From NCBI RefSeq assembly GCF_014905175.1, contig NC_057788.1:10857446-10921445 (forward strand): DNA of 64,000 bases, in the 5' to 3' direction. The notes beneath the pieces are model-generated. The model saw only the letters and a program-made list of their open reading frames with translations. It had not been told where the DNA came from and ran no database searches. A program made the position numbers and the translations under genes. Source of the stretch: Aphidius gifuensis. Lineage: Eukaryota > Arthropoda > Insecta > Hymenoptera > Braconidae. This document shows positions 12,140 to 22,900 of this stretch, one piece after another (the first letter of the stretch is position 1; each line of letters opens with the position of its first letter).

Positions 12140-14495
12140 AAACTGAAACCACAAAACTATCAAACTTTTTTTGGTAGAAAAAAATTTGTAATTCAGATTT
12201 TGGACTAGTTAATAACAAAAAAAAATTAATAATAATAAATTATAATCATATATAGGAAGATAAAATTCATATAGATTATTCATCTGTAACACTTGTGTCA
12301 ATTATATTAAAAATAAAAGTATAGTGTCAAGTCCACTTAAAATATTTATTATTCAATTTAGTTTCTATTTATTTAAGCAGTTAAATATATTAACTCGAAG
12401 TAATATTTTATTTTACCAGGTTTATATCTTGATGTTTAGTTAATAATCCCGTAATACAATAACAATTTCTATTATCAGAACATTTATATGAATAAAGTGT
12501 CGTTAAAAAAAAAATAGTGTCAAAGGCGTTTGGTCGAATTTTTTTTTGATTATCAGTATGATGTTACTACATGTGAGAACAATGAAAATTCATAAATTTA
12601 TAATATATTTATAAAATTTTAAAACATGTACTTGATGTTAAAATTATCTACTTGGTTTTTGTGCTGCAATTTTTTATTAAATCTATAGAACTTTAAAATT
12701 CAAATGACATTATTTCTTTGTTAATTAAAAGGATAACATTAACTATTATATTAATTATTTTCATGTCACTTAGCTTAACTAAAAAATGCTAAATTAACAT
12801 CCCAGAGTGTAACAGCTTTAAAAATTTATAGACTTTTCAATTTAATTTCTTCTTTATTATAAAAAACACATTTAGTTTCGATCATGTATGTCGAGAAACA
12901 AAAAAAATATCTATCCATATAAAAATATATTTAAAATAAACATACAATGTTAAAATGTTAAAATTGGATTCAGTGTTTTAAGGCAGTCAAAAGATGATCT
13001 TAAAGACCCTATGGAAAAACTCCTATATATAGCACAGAGATTTTAATCAGTTTGTTAAAAATTCCCACAGTACTTATAATGACTAATTTAAAAATAGGAA
13101 TTCCTAACAAAAGGTCATTTACAAAAAATTAAAAAAAATAAAAAAAAAATTAATATAAGATTTTAAAAGTATGTGCAAACAGAAGATAGAGACCCACCCA
13201 CACTCATACAAATTGTCTACCATAATTTTAAAATATATGTATATATGTATAGACCTAAGAATGCCTACTGATGGATTGGTCATCCGTGATTAATTTGACA
13301 AGCTGACTTTCTGGTTTTGGGGAGAGGATAGTGGTATAACTTATAATAAAAAAAATACTGACAAGTCTGAATACTTGGGTTTCTATCTTCTCTCTTATAC
13401 TTATTAAATATTTATCTCTTTTCTTTTTACCTAATTTGCTCTATATAGCAAATTTCATATACAAATATATTTTTTATTATGTATAATTAAACCTCAACGA
13501 CATATTCATTATGCTCTCAATAAAATTTATGCAATATTGCATTATTAGACATTTTATTGACATCACTTCTTAACTTTTTCTCCATTCGTTCATCTTTAAA
13601 ACTGAATATAATTATTGAGAAACATAAAAAAAATAAAACACATAATAAAAATTAATTTATTTTTATTTATATTATTTTTATAGTGTAAAAAATTAATCAA
13701 TATTTTTTTACTTATTGCTCCATTACGTATAGTTTATTATCGAATAAATATTTGATGAAAAAAATTGCTATATGGAATAAAAAATAAATTAGACAGCATT
13801 AGTGAAACAAAAAAAAAAAAACAGGCAGATTCGATTGATGGAATTCGAGGTCTTGTTTCAGGTAAATTATATAAATTTCGAAAACACGTAATTATAAAAT
13901 TGATGGTCACTTTTTTTTTTTTTTGTCTTTTGGTGAAGTCAATATAATACAAATGTTATAACGATTTGTATATTTCTATCTAATATATATTATAGAGATT
14001 GACAGATTGATGGCCTTCCTCATAAATCAATAAAAATGGAAATCACAAAATTATTACGTATTCATCTTCTCATCGATGCCAAGCATACACATCTCGCTAA
14101 TGATGAAAAAAAAAAAAAATTATTTAAAAACACGCAAATAATAGCCAATAGCTGACTGAAAGAAAAAAGTTAAAAAGTTTAAAACCTTTGTTAAATAATA
14201 TTTGTGAGGTCTGTATATACTAATTATAAGAATACTGGAAATACTCAACGAATTATCTCCATTTTAGTAACTTTTCTAACCGAGTGATATATATACGTTA
14301 CAAACTTGTGCACATCAGTGTTATTCAGGTTTAAAAGGATCCCATTGAATTCTAAATTTAAATGGATGTCCAAGTGTCAGCAAGCTGACGAGAAAAATAA
14401 ACAAGATGCCCCAGAATAAAAAATAAAATAAAAAAATTCGGATGAGGAGAATGAAAAGAATAAAAAAAATAAAAAAACAACATGAAGAGAAGAGA

Positions 14496-14518
14496 GATAG
14501 ATGGATAGATAGATAGAT
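14496..14518. repeat. GATA/TAGA microsatellite
   Basis: Imperfect tetranucleotide run of gata/gatg units next to a T-rich stretch in intron 3. Confidence 0.85.
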
Positions 14519-16310
14519 TTTTTTTTATTTTTTATTGTTTAGTTTTAAATGAAAAAAAAAAAACCACAAAAGATGGTGCGAGATTGACATGTGATTTTTT
14601 ACAAAAGAGTATATAACTTACGATCGCCACAAACTATTTGAAATTACTGAAAAAAAATTACAAACCTACACTTGCATGAGCTCCAGTAATTTGTAAAATA
14701 ATTATGGATACTTTGATGAATTAAATATCTGCTTGTATTTAAAAAAAATAATCTTATTTGATAAATTTTATTTAAATCAATTAGAAAATAAATTAATGAT
14801 TATTTGAATGATAAAAATTTTTACTTTTTCAAATCATCCTAAATTATATACGGCCCTGAATCATTTGTATTGGTTAATACTTAAAGTGCTCATAATTTAT
14901 TACTTAAATTTATTATATATATATTTTTTTTTAACTTCAAGTATCGCTTTCTGAGTCAACGTGGCAAAAACCACGACTTACATCAACCAACGAATCATAG
15001 AATGTTAATGAAAATTATACAATTGGTTAATATAGTTCAATTTTTTTTATAAAAAAATTTAAAATACTGTTAAATTTATAATATAATAATTGGAACATTA
15101 TTTACACATAACAAAAGAGTCAGTAAATTTGCAAAAAAAGCCAAACAAGTATTGTCATTGATTAAAGTCGAACAAATGAGATTTTTTTTCTTTCAAAGTT
15201 TATTATTTTTCAATTGGTGAATAATAAAATTGTGAAATTCATAATGATTATTATAGATCATGGGATCGGAAGCTAAATTATAGATAGAAACCCATAATTA
15301 TAGGACGAATGGTCACGATGGCCCGAAAACTACTGTGCTTCTTAAAAATTACTAGCTTATATTTATCATCTCGTAAACTGTACGTCAAATCATCCTCAAA
15401 TTTCAACACTACGTATAATCATTTTATAAACTTAAATGTTTTATGAAAATTAGTTGAACGTTTTAATATCGTTAAAGCTTTTTTGAAATTTATTTTAAAT
15501 TATATATTATTGACTGTTTTTTTTTTTATCAATCTAAATTTTTTTTTGATGATTTTTTAAAAATGTTTGTATATTTGAATAGTTGTGCTTTTTTGTGTCA
15601 TTTATTAACCTTTGTAAAATATAAACAAACTAAGAATTCAATAGAGAAAAACGTATCATAATTTAAAATATTTATTTTGCTAATTTTAGAAAAATTATCA
15701 TAAGTTTACCTTAAAATTTGTTGCGAATAAAAGTAATTTAAAAATACACACTGAGATAATTGTATAATTGTTGACACGTAATTTCTTATACAGGTGAGTT
15801 GAAGAAAATAATTAAAAAATATATTCAGCTTATAGTGTGAAGCCAGTGAAAAAGCAATCAACAGGTTGCCAATATCAGAAGCACTGTGTATACGCAGGCT
15901 GATTTCATTTCAGAGAATTGAATGCATCAACAGGTGTCTGTGACGCTGTTTGATCAAATTCAGGACCAAAAAAAAAAAAAAAATAATAATAATAAAATTC
16001 CCCTCTTTTTCTTCCCACACCTTATTTTATGTTTAACGAGTGACAGGTACAATTCACACAGCAGCTCCACATTTAAACGACAACATTTAATTTGCTTGGA
16101 GTAGTTTAAAATTAAAAAAAAAACTTTGAATACGATAGCAAATAATTTTAATCAAGTTATTTAAATATTATTTGATTATTCTAGACCATTATAAATTTAT
16201 TAAAGCGACAAAATATTAAATAGTTTCAAGCAATTTGGATAAGAAAGTTTAAATTAAAAATATATAGATGAAAAAGTAATAAATTAAAAAATTAAAAAAA
16301 TTAAACTTAC

Positions 16311-16800
16311 CTTGCTGATGTGGCTGGTTTTGATTTTGTTGACTTGATTGACTTCGATGACTGTGTGATTGACTATGATTATTTTGATTAATATTAATTT
16401 GTTGACCAGTTTGAGGATTTAAAAATGTACCTGGTAATTGTAAACTAGCTGATTTGGCTAATTCACTACCAGTAAATCCATACATTGCTAAAAGTTCTTG
16501 CCATGTTGGTTGTGTATATTCTGCCATATTTTCAAAAGGTTTACGTTCCATAATTTCAGTCTCTGGTTCAACTTCTTGAATTCTATCGTCATCATCATCA
16601 TCATCATTATCATCATCATTATCATCATCATCATCATCATCATTACCATTATTATTAACATTATTATTAACATTATTATTATCATTATCATCATCGTCAT
16701 CATCATCATCATCATCGTCATCAAATCTCATATTATCCAGTTGACTGGCATCTATGATACTTTCACTTTTTTCCGATGATTCTGATTCTGGTCTTCCTGC
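16311..16800 (-). CDS. Internal exon 3: Asp/Asn tract and conserved-looking WQELLAMYGF block
   Basis: This 490-base exon lies between the acceptor aaatttag and a strong gtaagt donor. It starts AGRPESESSEKSESIIDASQ, then runs into about 46 residues that are nearly all Asp and Asn, coded by a GAT/GAC/AAT triplet array. After the tract the sequence turns complex again: RIQEVEPETEIMERKPF, then YTQPTWQELLAMYGFTGSEL, then LPGTFLNPQTGQQI, then a Ser/His/Gln/Asn-rich tail. The complex block after the repeat is the part most likely to be conserved and to bind a partner. The exon ends in phase 1, and its last G joins GA of the next exon to give Gly. Confidence 0.93.
16586..16728 (-). repeat. Coding trinucleotide array (GAT/GAC/AAT) giving the Asp/Asn tract
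   Basis: On the plus strand this is a long run of atc, atcgtc and att triplets inside exon 3. Read on the minus strand it codes Asp runs interrupted by Asn and a few Val and Gly. The array is open in other frames too, which explains spurious poly-Met and poly-Ile readings. Such arrays mutate quickly by slippage, so length differences between individuals are expected. Confidence 0.9.
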
Positions 16801-17330
16801 CTAAATTTTAATTTTTAGTTATTATTAATAATATAATTAACAGTTATGTTATAATATAAAAATATTAGATTTATTATTTTTTTTTTTTCAATTTTTTTTA
16901 AGTTGTTAATTGAGTTAACCTTTTGATCACGTTATACTTAATTTTTTGTGTTTATTATTTTTTTTTTTTAAGTGTACACATGCTCTTGTTGGCAAATTAG
17001 CAACATACCAAGTTGTTAATTTTTAAAAAATTTACAATAACTACTTTAATTATGTAAGAAAAACAAGATAAAAATTATGAAAATAAATACTAATAATTTA
17101 CAGTTAAATTTAGACAAATTTAAAAACTACACATGCCCGCATGTGATTAGCTTTCATTAAATATTATTCTTTTAATATTTATAAATTATATTTATTAGAA
17201 ATATTTTAGTTTATTAGAAAAAATAAAAAAATATATTTCATCCACTTGGAAGCCAACGAAAAAAGTGTCTTTATCATGCACAAGTGATACGTAATAAATA
17301 AAATATATAAATAATTAAATTTTTATTTAC
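16801..17330 (-). other. Intron 2 of the minus-strand gene (530 bp)
   Basis: AT-rich with T homopolymers. Donor gtaaat at the 17330 side and acceptor aaatttag at the 16801 side. Nothing else seen. Confidence 0.85.
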
Positions 17331-17809
17331 TTCAACACCTGGTGAGTAGAGGGTTTGAGACCTCAACTGCTCAAGAATGAACTTGTGTCTGAGAGAATCG
17401 ACGCTACCTTCATCGCCATCTGATGATGGGGGTCTTGGAGCAACTGAAAGGTCCATTGGACTAGCTTCATTATTATTAAGTCTTTGTTTGGATGTTTCAT
17501 CATTTGGCGGAATGATCATCGTCTTTCTCTCAAACTCAAGAACATCATTTGAGTTTGTTGTGTCATCAATAGTCTCAGAATCATCATCACGTGTTTCTCT
17601 GCCTGATTCTTCATCTGATACCTCAGCCATTCTGCTACTAATTGGCTTAAAATTTTTACGTTTATTTCTTGGTTTTTGCATACTAGACAATTGATGGTGC
17701 ATTTGATCTGTCTGAGCTTCAAGTTGTGAATCACCACTGTCTTGATCAGTTGTTGATGTGCCCCGACGGGAAGTTGCGTAGTTATACACCGAGTCGGAGA
17801 GCATATCCG
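17331..17809 (-). CDS. Internal exon 2: basic patch and PMDLS CtBP-type motif
   Basis: This 479-base exon is bounded by ttcattag and the donor gtaaat after GTTGAA. It codes 159 full codons, starting DMLSDSVYNYATSRR. A Ser/Thr/Asp/Gln-rich part is followed by the basic patch RNKRKNFKP, a possible nuclear-localisation or co-repressor-recruiting stretch. Next comes an acidic Ser-rich run (SDEESGRETRDDDSE), then PMDLS at 17445-17459, then HKFILEQLRSQTLYSPG. PxDLS motifs are known to recruit CtBP, for example in Knirps and ZEB proteins, so a repressor role is likely by inference. GC content and codon use are clearly higher than the flanking introns. It could also encode an alternative N-terminus starting at the Met at 17804. 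Confidence 0.92.
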
Positions 17810-18334
17810 CTAATGAAAAAAAAAAAAAAAAAAAAATTAAGTAAATATAATTATGTATTTATATTGGATTATGTCACCACATCAAAGGATTAATTTTACA
17901 ATATTTATTCACATCAAAAGTAAATAAAATGTATCTCCAAATTTTTTTTTTTTACCCTTATTTCTTTTTTCTTTTATGTTGTTTAAATAATGAAAATATA
18001 ATTAAAGATGAAAATTCCCGAGCATCAAAAGATATAGTTTTTTATCGACTTGTGCTTTTTCACTTTTAATTATATTTTATTATGGTTAATTATATATAAG
18101 TAAAAAGACGTATGTCCAACGGTTGTATTTTTGTTCATTTTTTTTTTTTTTTTTTTTGCTGGAGATACGTTTATTTAGCTTTAACAAACTAAACAGTTGA
18201 TTTTTCACAATAAATCACTTTTAATTCTTAAGAACAATAATCTTTTGAAAGAAGAAAAAATTGCTTTAATATTTTTTTGTGCTTTGTAACAAACAATATA
18301 GAGTATTGAACTTTTTGAAATTAATAAAACTTAC
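17810..18334 (-). other. Intron 1 between recognised exons (525 bp)
   Basis: AT-rich. Donor gtaag and acceptor ttcattag. The A-run at about 17816-17836 (T-run in the transcript) is the polypyrimidine tract. Confidence 0.85.
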
Positions 18335-18412
18335 TGGGGCCATACGGGCTGGTTACTGCTGACATCTCGGTGATGACAATGACATTGGTTTGTTCCTTTT
18401 TCTCAACGCATT
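18335..18412 (-). CDS. Internal exon 1 (most upstream one seen) of the putative regulator
   Basis: This 78-base exon follows a T-rich tract ending in atag and ends with CCCCA before gtaag. It begins with the last two bases of a codon, so at least one more exon lies upstream, or translation starts at the internal ATG. The reading is CVEKKEQTNVIVITEM then SAVTSPYGP, and the final A joins CG of the next exon to code Thr. The short VIVIT stretch is hydrophobic but too short for a membrane segment. The first ATG in this reading is at EM-SAV. With no in-frame ATG before it, I cannot tell whether this or an upstream exon holds the start. Confidence 0.8.
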
Positions 18413-21400
18413 CTATAAAAAAAAAAAAAAACAATAATAAATAAATAAATATACATATAAATTGAATTTCTGGGCCATAAAATGGCAATAATATTATTCA
18501 AAACATGATATCCATCAATATACTCAATTCGTAACTGAATAATAAAATATAAAATATGAAAAAAATATATATACGTTGTCCAAGAGCTATATAGTTTGAT
18601 GAAATTGTAATCAACATAAGTTTATATATATACGTAATCAATTTCATATATGTGGGTGTATGTGGCTGGTTGTTTAGATGGACTTGAGATTGAAACAGGT
18701 GTTATTTTTGATAGTAAGTGAATAACAAAATATGAGATGCAAAAATAAAAAAAATATTAAAAAAAAAAAAACAATTTAAATTTTAACGAGAAATTTATAA
18801 GGTGTTCCATAAAAACTTTTCAATAGCATCACGAATTTATTGAAGTGGTATAAATAAAAATTAAAAAAATAGTCGGCAAAGAAATTATATAAAGTTACTG
18901 GCTAACAGAAACAGTGAAATATGAAGCAAACGATACGATCGTAGTGTTTGACAGTTTCTTAGTTACTGGAATATTATTTTTTGTGGCTTTTAAAAATTCA
19001 ATTATATATTTCTTCGTGAGTGGGCTGAAATTAAACTCAGTATATATATTTTATATTTTCGAACACAAGTAATTTTCAAATCTAACTTTAAACGTATTTA
19101 TAAATAATAATAAAAAAAATATTATATTAAAAAAATAAAAAAAAATGCGTAATCGAGTTTTTATAATTTTTTTTATTTTGCAATAAAAATGAACATAAAA
19201 TGTCTGATGGAACGACACAGAAGGGATAATTAACATCTGTTACAGTCCCTACACATTGTAGCCGCCCCATTTCTACCCCCACTATTGTTACTTGGGCGGA
19301 CCTTGAATATATTATCGTTCTAGTTGCAGATGCATATAGCACTACGATGTGTGATAAACACAATTGAAATAAATCCATCTATATATATTTTTTAATTTGA
19401 ATATTTTAAATTCTACTCTGAATATCGATCTGTTCAATTTTTTTTTATTTTCTTTCAATTGTGTAGAAAAAAAATTTTTGTTAAGAATAAAATTATCATG
19501 ATATATTTGGGTTCAATTTTTGGCATCAGCTTTTATTCATAATTTAAAAAAAATTCTGCAATTTAGAATATTTTTAAAGAAAATAAAAATACTTGTAAAA
19601 TGAAATTTTTTAAAGATTTTTTCATTGAATTTTTTTTTTTTTCACACTGTAATATTTATTATCAGTTTTTTTTTTTTTTTTTTTTTAAATTTGTGTATAT
19701 GAAATATTAATTTAAACAAAAATTAAAATAAAGCTTGACAAATATTTTGATTAGATGTTGCATGAACATCTGAAAGTCGTAATTTTTTAAATTTTTTTAT
19801 TTCTTCATGTTGCTTAAACTACCCAAGCTGTCTTCTGACGGAAAATTCAAAAGATAAAATAACAAAATGAAAAAAGAAAAAAAAATGAATTTCTAAGCTT
19901 GAAATGAAATGAAAGATTGAAGAGTTTCTTTTGGTCTGTTGTGTGTAGGATTGGTTGATGAGACTTGAGCATATATGTATACAGACTCTCAAGATTCCAA
20001 TGGCCACATATGAAACGAAAACAAAATAAATGATGAAAAATAAAAGAAGCCCTTTATAATGACGTTAACTCGACATACGTTCGTCAAACACTCGAATAAA
20101 TATAATGTTGCCAGAGTCTCACCCTTCTCGTCGTCTTCTCCTTATACTTATCCATCCATGGTTTCTTCCTCTATAGGTCATTACGATTGTAATATATATA
20201 AAAAAAAAAAATAATAATAATACATACGCATGTGTATTTTATACTAGTTGTTTGGTAATAAAACAACGTAAATAATTTTTCGTTCGTCTCTGGCTTTTCG
20301 AGCAGTCTGGACTGATAGCAGTCTGATGAAGATTATTCAAATTCTACTTAAAAATATATATATTATTTATTGAAACTTGAAGCTGGCATCATTCGATATT
20401 ATACATATAAATTCTTTCCTATATTTGCTATAGACGTTATATTTATTTTCTGAGAATTTGTATTCTATTTTGAGATGCCTCAAGTGTTACAAAGAATATT
20501 AATTTCAATTACGAATATTTTTATTTCATTGATCATGGCCATTTTATGATGACTTTTGTTTCGAGTAAAAAGAAAAAAATAAAAATTTAATAAAAAATTA
20601 AATCCAATGGTAGATGGATACGGAGTTATGAATTTTTGTGCCATAAGAGATATGATGTGAAATACGAGAACTTTGGATTAAAGAGAAATAAAAAAAAATA
20701 AAAAACATCGAATCCCAAGAAATTTAAAAAACGTGATATATATTAATAATTTTAAAGCAGTATAAATTCAAGTATAAAACAAAATTGAATATAATACTGA
20801 TAAATATATATTCATTTATGTAGAAATGTATTATTTATTTTATTTTTTTATTTTTTGTCGGTTAATCAATTTGGGAGAGAAAAGGTAAATGTGCGATATA
20901 ATAATAAAAAAGAATTATTTGAACTAGCACAAGGCGTTAAAAATAGAGCAAGCAAACGACTTACTAATCTGGTTAGGTCTACTTAGCGTGACACTGACTG
21001 TTAAGACCTAAATATACGGTTACGACGATAGACCAAAGTAAAGGATATGAAATAATAAAAAAAATAATATGAAAAGCCGAAGTCAAAAGAAGATAAAAAA
21101 ATTTTTAAAAATATATAAAAGTTGTGAGATTTTAAAAGAGTTTAGTTTCAAAAAACTTGCTAAAATGTATTAACTATATAGTGAGAAAACGACGCCTCAT
21201 TTGTCGATCAAGTTTTGTATATAACTTCTTGCCAACAAAATTTTTTTATTAAATAAAATAACTTTTAGAAATTTTAATTATTATTTTACACAAGTCATAA
21301 AAGAAAATCATTATTTCTATATGAATGAGATATACTGATTCTGATGAAACGATATACATAAGTTTTGAAATATACTTAATAATTATAGATACAAAAAATT

Positions 21401-22560
21401 CAAAAAAAAAATATTCAATCAATCATTTACAATAATATTTGAAGTATTATAAAATATCATAAAGCTAGTTTTTTTTTTTACGTTGAAGCTTGTAGAACGT
21501 GATTTGAAATATATTTTTCAAATAGACAAGAGTTTTCAAATAAACAAGATAAATTGCTTAAACTATTTGAACTTCGAACTTTTCTTGATTGTAAATGAAT
21601 AAATTACGTTGTTCAAATTAAAATAGAATTATAAAATACTTTCAAAATTGAAAAATTAAACGGGGGGTTGTTTACGAGGATTTTTAGTGAGTAAGTTGGA
21701 AATTGATTCTAATAATTATGATTGAAAAACTGTAAATTTATATCAAGTTTGAACGTTAATTGAATTTATTTATTTTTTGAAAAAAGTGATAGTGATTTTT
21801 AAATAACATTTCAATTAATAAGAAGAAATTTTTAATTGCAATTGTTGATTTATTTTTAATTAACTAGACAATTATTTTTCTAATGAAAAACGTTATGTCT
21901 TACCCCAAAATTTTTGGCACAAGCGTCGCTAAAAAACTACCCAAGCCATGATGTTGTCAATATAATTATACATTCTTCATAATTTAATTTAAATAAAAAT
22001 TAAACATATAATTAAACAAAATTCAATTTGACCTTTATACCTCAACCTTTTTTTTTTTATATGACAATAGTCATACTGTGATTTATAAAATAAAAAAAAA
22101 ATGTAATATTGTAATTCAAAAAAATTGAAATCTGAAACAAAGAGATGTTATCTTTCAGCCTGCAAAGCCCAAACAATAGACGTAAAAAAAAAAAGAGAAA
22201 AAAAAAAATTACTCAATTCAAAAGAATAAAGATCAAAAGCAATAAATAAAAAAAATAATTTAAATCGTCCCTCAAATAGTTTTCAGTTTGTGTTTGGCAT
22301 AAAACCAAATTTTGAAAATCCGTTATTTAAATAAGGCAATTTGAAGGGTTTCATATTGGGAAGCATCGTGTGGTGCAGTCGAGAATAGGTCCCGGCAGCC
22401 CCATAACGAAAATAATATAAAAAAAAATATTCAAAAAAATAAATATAAATAAATAAAAAAGTAAAAAAAAATATATAATAATAAATAAAGAAAACTTTTC
22501 TAAGGGGGCTGAATAATTTCATAAACCTAATAGTAAAAAAAAAAAAAAAAAGGGTAGGTA
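18413..22560. other. Noncoding, probably 5' intron of the minus-strand gene
   Basis: AT-rich sequence without a supportable exon. A modest GC rise lies at about 19200-19330. A pyrimidine-rich tract lies near 20110-20180. Otherwise homopolymers and simple AT. Confidence 0.55.
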
Positions 22561-22574
22561 CGTATAGGGGCATC

Positions 22575-22900
22575 TATTATGCGCATATGCAAATATGATC
22601 GAGGGATATTAAGGGGTGGTAAGAAGAGGGAGGAAAGAGTGGGGGAGAGGGGGGATTAAAAAATAATAAAATAAAAAAAAAACGATATATAGAATATGAA
22701 ATGAACAGAAGATTGCAAATGCCCGGCAACGAGTGGCAAAAAAGAAGGGAGAGACAGGGGACGAAGTCGAAGGATGATGAGGAGAGCCCCTTTTGCAGCC
22801 TGCGGGGCATTAAAACTTCTAAGATTTATAGTGGTTTGCATGTTATAGTGGCCGGTCTGGTCCTATCCGGTCTTTTCTCGTATTTTATCCTTCCATATCC
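22575..22900. other. Purine-rich tract and GC-raised patch
   Basis: Positions 22600-22660 are almost pure purine with G runs (GGGGG, GGGGGG), followed by a second G/A-rich stretch at 22720-22790. An octamer ATGCAAAT sits at 22587-22594. The short frames here are broken or low in complexity. Such asymmetric purine tracts can form triplex or quadruplex structures and are often nucleosome-free. Confidence 0.45.

Larger units (their letters stand above)
9306..16310 (-). other. Intron 3 of the minus-strand gene (7005 bp)
   Basis: AT-rich. It contains the fold-back element at about 10574-11207, a CRE-like TGACGTCA (12103-12110) beside GGAAATTTCC (12130-12139), and a GATA microsatellite near 14496-14518. 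Short GC-raised stretches near 13255-13330 and 15830-15960 have brief open frames but no matching splice sites. Confidence 0.7.
6102..18412 (-). other. Minus-strand gene, five internal exons: putative transcriptional regulator (start and stop not seen)
   Basis: Five coding blocks are separated by introns of 525, 530, 7005 and 2775 bp. Each has a GT donor and an AG acceptor on the minus strand, and every junction keeps one reading frame (split codons A+CG, none, G+GA, none). Joined, they give about 491 codons without a stop. The product, numbered from the first full codon, has a basic patch RNKRKNFKP (about 73-81), PMDLS (about 143-147, a known CtBP-binding motif class), an Asp/Asn tract (about 212-257), YTQPTWQELLAMYGF (about 280-294), a His/Ser/Gln-rich linker, a Ser/Pro-rich segment and a Gln/Leu-rich repeat. 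This is typical of the regulatory half of a nuclear transcription factor, probably a repressor. No DNA-binding domain is visible, so the family is open. POU/Oct-like proteins (Gln-rich arm) and castor/CASZ1 or ZEB-type zinc-finger proteins are guesses only. Confidence 0.85.

Noticed and set aside
13255..13335. Short minus frame ILSPKPESQLVKLITDDQ in intron 3
   Set aside because: No AG acceptor in a suitable place and no donor; exons 3 and 4 already join in frame without it.
15830..15975. Short minus frame GPEFDQTASQTPVDAFNSLK in intron 3
   Set aside because: Preceded directly by a T-run with no AG, and it ends in a stop.
16488..16779. Poly-Met and poly-Ile open frames across exon 3
   Set aside because: They are other-frame readings of the ATC triplet array; the Asp/Asn frame fits the splice phases and neighbouring complex sequence.
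17377..17694. 105-codon plus-strand frame opposite exon 2
   Set aside because: Antisense shadow of a confirmed coding exon.
6102..18412. Naming the gene as nubbin, castor or a ZEB homologue
   Set aside because: Only loose resemblance (Gln-rich arm; xEFLxMYG-like block; basic patch plus PxDLS). Without the DNA-binding domain a symbol would be a guess.
22587..22594. Octamer ATGCAAAT and others (7156, 63434, 63653) as POU autoregulatory sites
   Set aside because: Several are expected by chance in 64 kb of AT-rich DNA, and the gene's family is not established.
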